64,000 nucleotides of DNA, taken from assembly GCF_900116715.1 (NCBI RefSeq), contig NZ_FPBM01000006.1, positions 186,001-250,000 of the forward strand, written 5' to 3'. Within the stretch, counting starts at the first letter, position 1. Each line of letters begins with the position of its first letter. Shown in pieces: positions 59,685 through 64,000 of this stretch. The DNA is from Polaromonas sp. YR568 (lineage in GTDB: Bacteria > Pseudomonadota > Gammaproteobacteria > Burkholderiales > Burkholderiaceae_C). A program made the translations under genes and the position numbers. The notes below the pieces were generated by a model. That model was not told where the DNA came from. It was given only the letters and a program-made list of their open reading frames with translations, and ran no database searches.

Positions 59685-60749
59685 ATGAAACCCGTTCCCG
59701 ACTTAAAGAACTTTGGCGAATCCACCTTGCTTGGGAGCTTTATTCCGGGCGATGAAGCGCCCAGTTCACCACCCTCAGGCCGCGCCAGCATATTTGACGC
59801 CTGCCAGGTGGGGGTGGTTTTGCGTGCGGTGCTGTTTGTGGAACTGGTGGCGAGCGTCGCGGCGATGTTCGGCGCCAGTCACGTCGGGGAGTGGCTGCTG
59901 CGCTTTGCCCTGCTGACCGGCGGGATGCTGCCGGCCACGCTGGCCTGGCTTATCGCGGCATGCGCACTTAAAACCCGTCTGAACCGGCTGGCGCCCGGGT
60001 ACCAATGGCTGTCCGGCATCTTGCTGGGCGCGGCGGCCGGGCTTTATGGCTGCGGCGCCCTGACGCTGATGGAGGTGTTGCAGCCGGCGCCCTGGTGGGC
60101 CAGCGCGGCGGCGGGTGCGCTGCTCTCGGCCGTGGTGCTGGCGGGCCTGTTCTGGCGCGCCAAGGCGCGCACGCCGACGGCCATTGCCGCGCGCCTGGCC
60201 GAATTGCAGTCGCGTATCCGGCCTCACTTCCTCTTCAATACCCTTAACAGCGCCATTGCACTGGTGCGGGCTGAGCCGGCCAAGGCCGAGGCGGTGCTGG
60301 AAGACCTGAGCGAGCTTTTCCGGCACGCACTGGCAGATCCCGCCGAGTCCGTCACGCTGGGGCAGGAGATTACGCTGGCCCAGCGTTACCTGGCCATTGA
60401 GCAGGTGCGTTTCGGCGAGCGCCTGCAAGTGCAATGGAGCCTGGATCCCGATGCGGACCAGGCCAAGCTGCCGCCGCTGTTGCTGCAGCCCCTGGTGGAA
60501 AACGCAGTCAAGCACGGGGTAGAGCCCAGCGCCACAGGCGCGCAGCTGAAAATATCCACCGCACGGCGCGGCAGCACGGTGGTGATCAAAGTGACCAATT
60601 CAACGCCTGCGGGCGTGGGCGAGCGCGGCCACGGGCTGGCGCTGGCCAATGTGCGGGAGCGCCTTGCGCTGCTGCATGATGTCGAGGCACAGTTCAAGAC
60701 CGTCTTCAAAGACGGTGTGTTTCAGGTCCGGCTGGAGATCCCCGCATGA
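59685..60749 (+). CDS. LytS/AlgZ-type sensor histidine kinase
   Basis: 354 residues from ATG 59685. Four hydrophobic segments (about 45-145) without a recognisable sensor domain, then His_kinase (PF06580) with the phospho-acceptor in R-I-R-P-H-F-L-F-N-T-L-N and a HATPase (N-box P-L-V-E-N-A-V-K-H-G, G2 G-H-G-L-A-L-A-N). Its stop overlaps the response regulator start (ATGA). AlgZ/FimS relatives control pili, biofilm or virulence traits; the role here is unknown. Confidence 0.93.
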   Translation: MKPVPDLKNFGESTLLGSFIPGDEAPSSPPSGRASIFDACQVGVVLRAVLFVELVASVAAMFGASHVGEWLLRFALLTGGMLPATLAWLIAACALKTRLNRLAPGYQWLSGILLGAAAGLYGCGALTLMEVLQPAPWWASAAAGALLSAVVLAGLFWRAKARTPTAIAARLAELQSRIRPHFLFNTLNSAIALVRAEPAKAEAVLEDLSELFRHALADPAESVTLGQEITLAQRYLAIEQVRFGERLQVQWSLDPDADQAKLPPLLLQPLVENAVKHGVEPSATGAQLKISTARRGSTVVIKVTNSTPAGVGERGHGLALANVRERLALLHDVEAQFKTVFKDGVFQVRLEIPA

Positions 60750-61495
60750 AGCTCAAAGTATTGGTGGTTGACGACGAAGCGCTGGCGCGGTCCCGCCTGC
60801 GCACCCTGGTGGGCGACTGCACCGCGCCGGCCGCGGTGGTGGGCGCCGAAGCGGCCGACACGGCCCAGGCCATGAAGGCGCTGCAGCGCGAGCAATTTGA
60901 CGCGGTGCTGCTCGACATCCGCATGCCCGGCGCCGACGGCATGGCGCTGGCCGGCATGATCGCCGCGATGCCGCAGCCGCCGGCCGTAGTGTTTGTCACC
61001 GCCCATGCCGAGCATGCTGTGCAGGCTTTTGAGCTGGAGGCCGTGGACTACCTGACCAAACCGGTGCGCCTGGAGCGGCTGCAGCAGGCGCTACAAAAAG
61101 TGGAGCGGCTGATGCAGGCCGCGCAAGCCGCCAGGACGCCCCAGGCCGGCGCGGCCGAAGAAATGCTGATCATCCAGGACCGCGGCCGCACCGAGCGCGT
61201 GCCGCTGGCCGAGGTGCTGTACTTCAAGGCCGAACTCAAATACATCACTGTGCGCACCGCCGGGCGCAGCTACATCCTGGACGGCTCCCTGAGCGAGCTC
61301 GAAGAGCGCCATGCCGCCCGCTTCATGCGCATACACCGCAATGCGCTGATCGCGCGGCGGGCTGTGCGCGCGCTGGAAAAGCACTTTGACCCGGAAGAGG
61401 GCGAGGGCTGGGCAGTGCGGCTCAACGGCGTTGACGAGCTGCTGGCGGTGTCGCGCCGCCAGCTCACCGCCGTGCGAGAGGCTATCGCAGGCTGA
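60746..61495 (+). CDS. LytTR-family response regulator (AlgR-like)
   Basis: 249 residues. Receiver with phospho-acceptor D57 (L-L-D-I-R-M-P-G-A-D-G) and K in Y-L-T-K-P-V, then a LytTR DNA-binding domain (about 145-245; Y-F-K-A-E-L-K-Y-I-T-V and F-M-R-I-H-R-N-A-L-I). Partner of the AlgZ-type kinase. A strong terminator follows, so the pair ends its own transcription unit. Confidence 0.94.
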   Translation: MKLKVLVVDDEALARSRLRTLVGDCTAPAAVVGAEAADTAQAMKALQREQFDAVLLDIRMPGADGMALAGMIAAMPQPPAVVFVTAHAEHAVQAFELEAVDYLTKPVRLERLQQALQKVERLMQAAQAARTPQAGAAEEMLIIQDRGRTERVPLAEVLYFKAELKYITVRTAGRSYILDGSLSELEERHAARFMRIHRNALIARRAVRALEKHFDPEEGEGWAVRLNGVDELLAVSRRQLTAVREAIAG

Positions 61496-61508
61496 CCGGC
61501 CTGGTTCA

Positions 61509-61540
61509 GGCGCTGCGCCGGGCGCCGCGCCTTCTTTTTT
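61509..61540 (+). terminator. intrinsic terminator after the AlgR-like gene
   Basis: GGCGCTGCGC (61509-61518), loop CGG, GCGCCGCGCC (61522-61531) gives a 10-bp stem with one mismatch, followed directly by TTCTTTTTTCTTTTC. The T-rich run continues for some 35 nt. Confidence 0.85.
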
Positions 61541-61591
61541 CTTTTCGTCTTTTCATCTTTTCGTTTTTATTTCAAGTTTTCACCCGTACCC

Positions 61592-62335
61592 ATGTCTAAA
61601 CCAGCCGACTTCATTCAACGCCACATCAACCGTTTCAGCAACGAGCCGGCGATAGAGCAACAACTGGTGCAGGAATTTTTCAAAGGCGGGCTGGGCTTTT
61701 ATGTCGACGTGGGCGCCAACGACCCGGTGCTCGATTCCCAGTCGCAGCACCTGGAGGTGTTGGGCTGGACAGGCTTGCTGGTCGAGCCCGACCCGGATTG
61801 CTGCGAGCTGCTGCGCCAAAACCGCAAAGGCGTGGTGATCGAGATGGCCTGCTCCAGCCCTGAAAACGCCGGCAAATACCTTCAGCTCAACCGTGCGGGG
61901 CCGCATTCGACCCTGGAAGACCGGCCCATCGCGCTGGGGGCGGTGGTCCGCTCCACCGTGCAGGTGCGCTGCGAGACGCTGGACACCATGCTGCGCACCC
62001 ATGGCGCGCCGGTGGGCTTTGACCTGCTGTCCGTCGACATCGAGGGGCATGAGCTGGTGGCCCTGTCGGGCTTTGACTTCGCTTACTGGCAGCCCCGCCT
62101 GGTGCTGATCGAAGACCACGTCACCCACCACCAGAAGCACGCCCTGATGCGCCGCAACGGCTACCAGCTGATTCTGAGAACCGGCCTGAACAGCTGGTAC
62201 GTTCCGGCGAAAGCGTCCTACACCTTTTCCTGGGCCGCCCGGTTTGAATATCTGCGTAAGTACTACCTGGGCCTTCCGACGCGCAAATGGCGCTATTCGC
62301 GCCCGGCCACAACCATGGACACGGGAAACGCATGA
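61592..62335 (+). CDS. FkbM family methyltransferase
   Basis: 247 residues. SAM-binding Y-V-D-V-G-A-N-D-P-V, L-V-E-P-D-P and the FkbM marks C-E-T-L-D-T-M-L then D-L-L-S-V-D-I-E-G-H-E-L are present. Such enzymes O-methylate sugars or small metabolites, often for surface polysaccharides. The stop overlaps the next gene (ATGA), so it is in an operon with the AI-2E family permease. The start has no clear ribosome binding site. Confidence 0.9.
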   Translation: MSKPADFIQRHINRFSNEPAIEQQLVQEFFKGGLGFYVDVGANDPVLDSQSQHLEVLGWTGLLVEPDPDCCELLRQNRKGVVIEMACSSPENAGKYLQLNRAGPHSTLEDRPIALGAVVRSTVQVRCETLDTMLRTHGAPVGFDLLSVDIEGHELVALSGFDFAYWQPRLVLIEDHVTHHQKHALMRRNGYQLILRTGLNSWYVPAKASYTFSWAARFEYLRKYYLGLPTRKWRYSRPATTMDTGNA

Positions 62336-63507
62336 CCGACAAAGAAGCAGCCTCTGCGCCGCCTGCAGACCCAACTCCGGTTCCGGCGCCGGCTGCGGAT
62401 GTAGAGCGCGTGCTGCTTCACATGCCGGTCGATATCCGGAGCATGTCGCTGGTGGTGCTGGCGGGCCTGGCCTTTTTGTTTGTGCTGCACTGGGCCAAGG
62501 CGGTGTTTATTCCGGTGATGGTGGGCGTACTCTTCAGCTACGCGCTCTCGCCAGTGGTCAACTGGCTGGAATGCAGGCGCGTGCCGCGCTGGCTGGGCGC
62601 GGCGGTGCTGCTGCTGGCCATCCTCGGCAGCCTGGGCACGACCGCCTATTCACTCAGCGACGAAGCGGCCGCCTTGGTGGAGGCCTTGCCGGCGGCAGCG
62701 CAGAAGTTCCGGCAGGCGGTGAAAGCGCGCACTGGCCGCTCCGACAGCGCGCTGGAGACCGTGCAAAAAGCCGCCGCGCAGATCGAACAGGCCGCACAAG
62801 ACAGCGGAGCGCCCAGCACCTCGCGTGGCGCGATGCGTGTGGTGATCGAGCCGTCCCACTTCAATATCAAAAACTATTTGTGGTCAGGCACCGTGGGCCT
62901 GATCGCCTTGATCGGCCAGGCCACGGTGGTGGTCTTTCTGACTTATTTCCTGATGCTCTCGGGCGACACCTTCCGGCGAAAACTGATCAAGCTGGCGGGC
63001 GACAGCCTCAGCAGTAAAAAGATCACACTGCAGGCGCTCAATGAAATCACCGGGCAGATCCAGCGCTACCTGCAGGTGCAGTTGCTCACCAGCGCGCTGG
63101 TGGGGGTGCTGACCTGGCTGGCCTTGATGGCGCTAGGGCTTGATAACGCCGCGGTGTGGGGCATTGCCGCCGCCGTGCTCAACCTGGTGCCTTATGTCGG
63201 TTCATTGGTGACTGCGGCCGGGTCGTCGCTGGTGGCTTTTATGCAATTCGGCTCGCTCAATATGGCGCTGGCCGTGGGCGGCGCCTCCATGGTCATCCAC
63301 ACCATTGTGGGCAACCTGCTGACACCCTGGCTTACCAGCCGCGCCAGCCGCATGAACCCGGTGGCGGTGTTTGTCGGGCTGCTGGCCTGGGGCTGGCTGT
63401 GGGGGGTGTGGGGCTTGCTGTTGGGGATTCCGATTTTGATGATCGTGAAATCGATTTGTGACCGGGTCGAAGATTTGAAGCCAATCGGTGAATTCCTCGG
63501 ATCATGA
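62332..63507 (+). CDS. AI-2E/PerM family transporter
   Basis: 391 residues from ATG 62332. A Pro/Ala-rich N-terminus, then eight predicted membrane segments with a large extramembrane loop between TM3 and TM4 (about 120-195); P-V-V-N-W-L-E near 80 and the C-terminal L-L-G-I-P-I-L-M-I-V-K are typical of UPF0118/AI-2E exporters. The substrate of this family member is unknown. The stop codon overlaps the first bases of repeat copy C. Confidence 0.9.
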   Translation: MTDKEAASAPPADPTPVPAPAADVERVLLHMPVDIRSMSLVVLAGLAFLFVLHWAKAVFIPVMVGVLFSYALSPVVNWLECRRVPRWLGAAVLLLAILGSLGTTAYSLSDEAAALVEALPAAAQKFRQAVKARTGRSDSALETVQKAAAQIEQAAQDSGAPSTSRGAMRVVIEPSHFNIKNYLWSGTVGLIALIGQATVVVFLTYFLMLSGDTFRRKLIKLAGDSLSSKKITLQALNEITGQIQRYLQVQLLTSALVGVLTWLALMALGLDNAAVWGIAAAVLNLVPYVGSLVTAAGSSLVAFMQFGSLNMALAVGGASMVIHTIVGNLLTPWLTSRASRMNPVAVFVGLLAWGWLWGVWGLLLGIPILMIVKSICDRVEDLKPIGEFLGS

Positions 63508-63599
63508 GCCCCCACGCTTTTCACTTCGTGTAATGCGCTGCCCCCCGAGGTGGCCGCCCGCCTGTGGCCCGGCAAAGCCGGTTCCACGGCTCATGCTGG
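63506..63599 (+). repeat. dispersed repeat copy C
   Basis: About 94 bp: GAGCCCCCACGC, CACTTCGTGTAA, CCCCCCGAGGTGGC and CCCGGCAAAGCCGGTTCC, matching copies A and B with a few changes. It begins within the stop codon region of the AI-2E family gene and could serve as its 3-prime structure. Confidence 0.88.
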
Positions 63600-63687
63600 T
63601 AAAGATATGACCACCACGTTCGCCTACTGCGTCCGTCGTTACTCCTATGATCTGCTGTATTGAATAGATGAAGAAAGAGGTAATGCC

Positions 63688-64000
63688 ATGATGGAACTGC
63701 TGACTGATCCGCAAATGTGGATTGCTTTTGCCACGCTGACCGCGCTGGAGCTGGTGCTGGGAATCGACAACATCATCTTTATCTCCATCCTGGTCGACAA
63801 GCTGCCGAAGGACAAGCAGGAGCTGGCGCGGCGGCTGGGGCTTTTTATGGCGATGTTCATGCGCATCGGCCTGCTGTTTTTGCTGTCCTGGATCATCGGC
63901 CTCGTGGAGCCCCTCTTCACCGTGTTCAAGGAAGAAATCTCGGGGCGTGACTTGATCCTGATCGGTGGAGGCCTGTTCCTGATCTGGAAAAGCACTGGTG
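63688..64000 (+). CDS. TerC family membrane protein, N-terminal part
   Basis: ATG 63688 with AGAGG upstream; the reading frame runs to the window end (at least 104 residues). The start M-M-E-L-L-T-D-P-Q-M-W-I-A-F-A-T-L and then E-L-V-L-G-I-D-N-I-I-F-I-S-I-L are the TerC signature with the membrane-embedded acidic residues implicated in metal (manganese) export. Partial because the window ends. Confidence 0.93.
   Translation, partial: MMELLTDPQMWIAFATLTALELVLGIDNIIFISILVDKLPKDKQELARRLGLFMAMFMRIGLLFLLSWIIGLVEPLFTVFKEEISGRDLILIGGGLFLIWKSTG

Overview
The window is a GC-rich chromosomal segment from a betaproteobacterium, most probably a Comamonadaceae member of the Polaromonas / Variovorax / Rhodoferax kind. 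This rests on the gene families (Bug-type TTT receptors, RraA-family clusters, DUF3034, DUF3455, DUF1569, a QseBC-like two-component pair) and on three families of short dispersed palindromic repeats that I associate with this group. No rRNA, tRNA, CRISPR array, prophage or complete insertion sequence was found. Species assignment is inference only.

Layout. 0-9 kb: exported and respiratory-type proteins: an amino-acid-type ABC receptor preceded by a helically phased GTAAG array; an operon for DUF3034, an exported truncated haemoglobin and an exported cupredoxin; a 0.5 kb composite inverted repeat; two cytochromes c; DNA polymerase IV. 9-16 kb: small accessory enzymes and regulators (DUF3224, flavodoxin-fold reductase with TetR, DUF3455, methyltransferase with AraC, membrane protein with TetR and matching operators). 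15.9-23.1 kb: a seven-gene catabolic operon (two unrelated periplasmic receptors, an AstE/AspA-type deacylase, an aminotransferase, three RraA-family proteins) with a divergent LysR regulator. 23.1-33.6 kb: an FMN-dependent alpha-hydroxy-acid dehydrogenase, then the bacterial alpha-2-macroglobulin / PBP1C defence pair with an uncharacterised gene between them. 33.7-45.1 kb: patatin, SDR/AraC, small membrane proteins, DUF899, glutathione transferase, a beta-propeller protein with an HTH regulator, a YihY-family protein, TetR and flavin reductase. 45.2-48 kb: a molybdate locus (short ModE, ModB, ModA, short ModC) with a candidate Mo-box. 48.8-51 kb: a Cys-rich exported protein, a second-type LspA, and a BdbC/BdbD-like disulfide pair. 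51-55 kb: a DegQ/HtrA protease and a QseBC-like two-component system. 55-64 kb: a membrane/TPR protein behind a short upstream ORF, rhomboid protease, argH, an AlgZ/AlgR-type system, an FkbM methyltransferase, an AI-2E/PerM family permease and the start of a TerC gene.

The most interesting reads are: (1) two promoters, one for the periplasmic protease gene and one for the response regulator gene, that carry the same direct-repeat box TTTAAG-N5-CCTAAG exactly 10 nt upstream of a CATA(A/G)T -10 element, predicting that the two-component system controls its neighbour and itself; (2) dispersed repeats that have entered coding sequence in frame, in pbpC and in the N-terminus of the sensor kinase, with a further copy in the response regulator leader; (3) a five-copy GTAAG array on an 11-bp phase near position 670; (4) the triple-RraA operon, whose enzymes together fit degradation of an N-acylated 4-hydroxy-glutamate-type compound; (5) an exported haemoglobin/cupredoxin operon; (6) the unknown gene inside the macroglobulin-PBP1C operon; and (7) a 19-codon upstream ORF that ends 2 nt before a gene lacking its own ribosome binding site.
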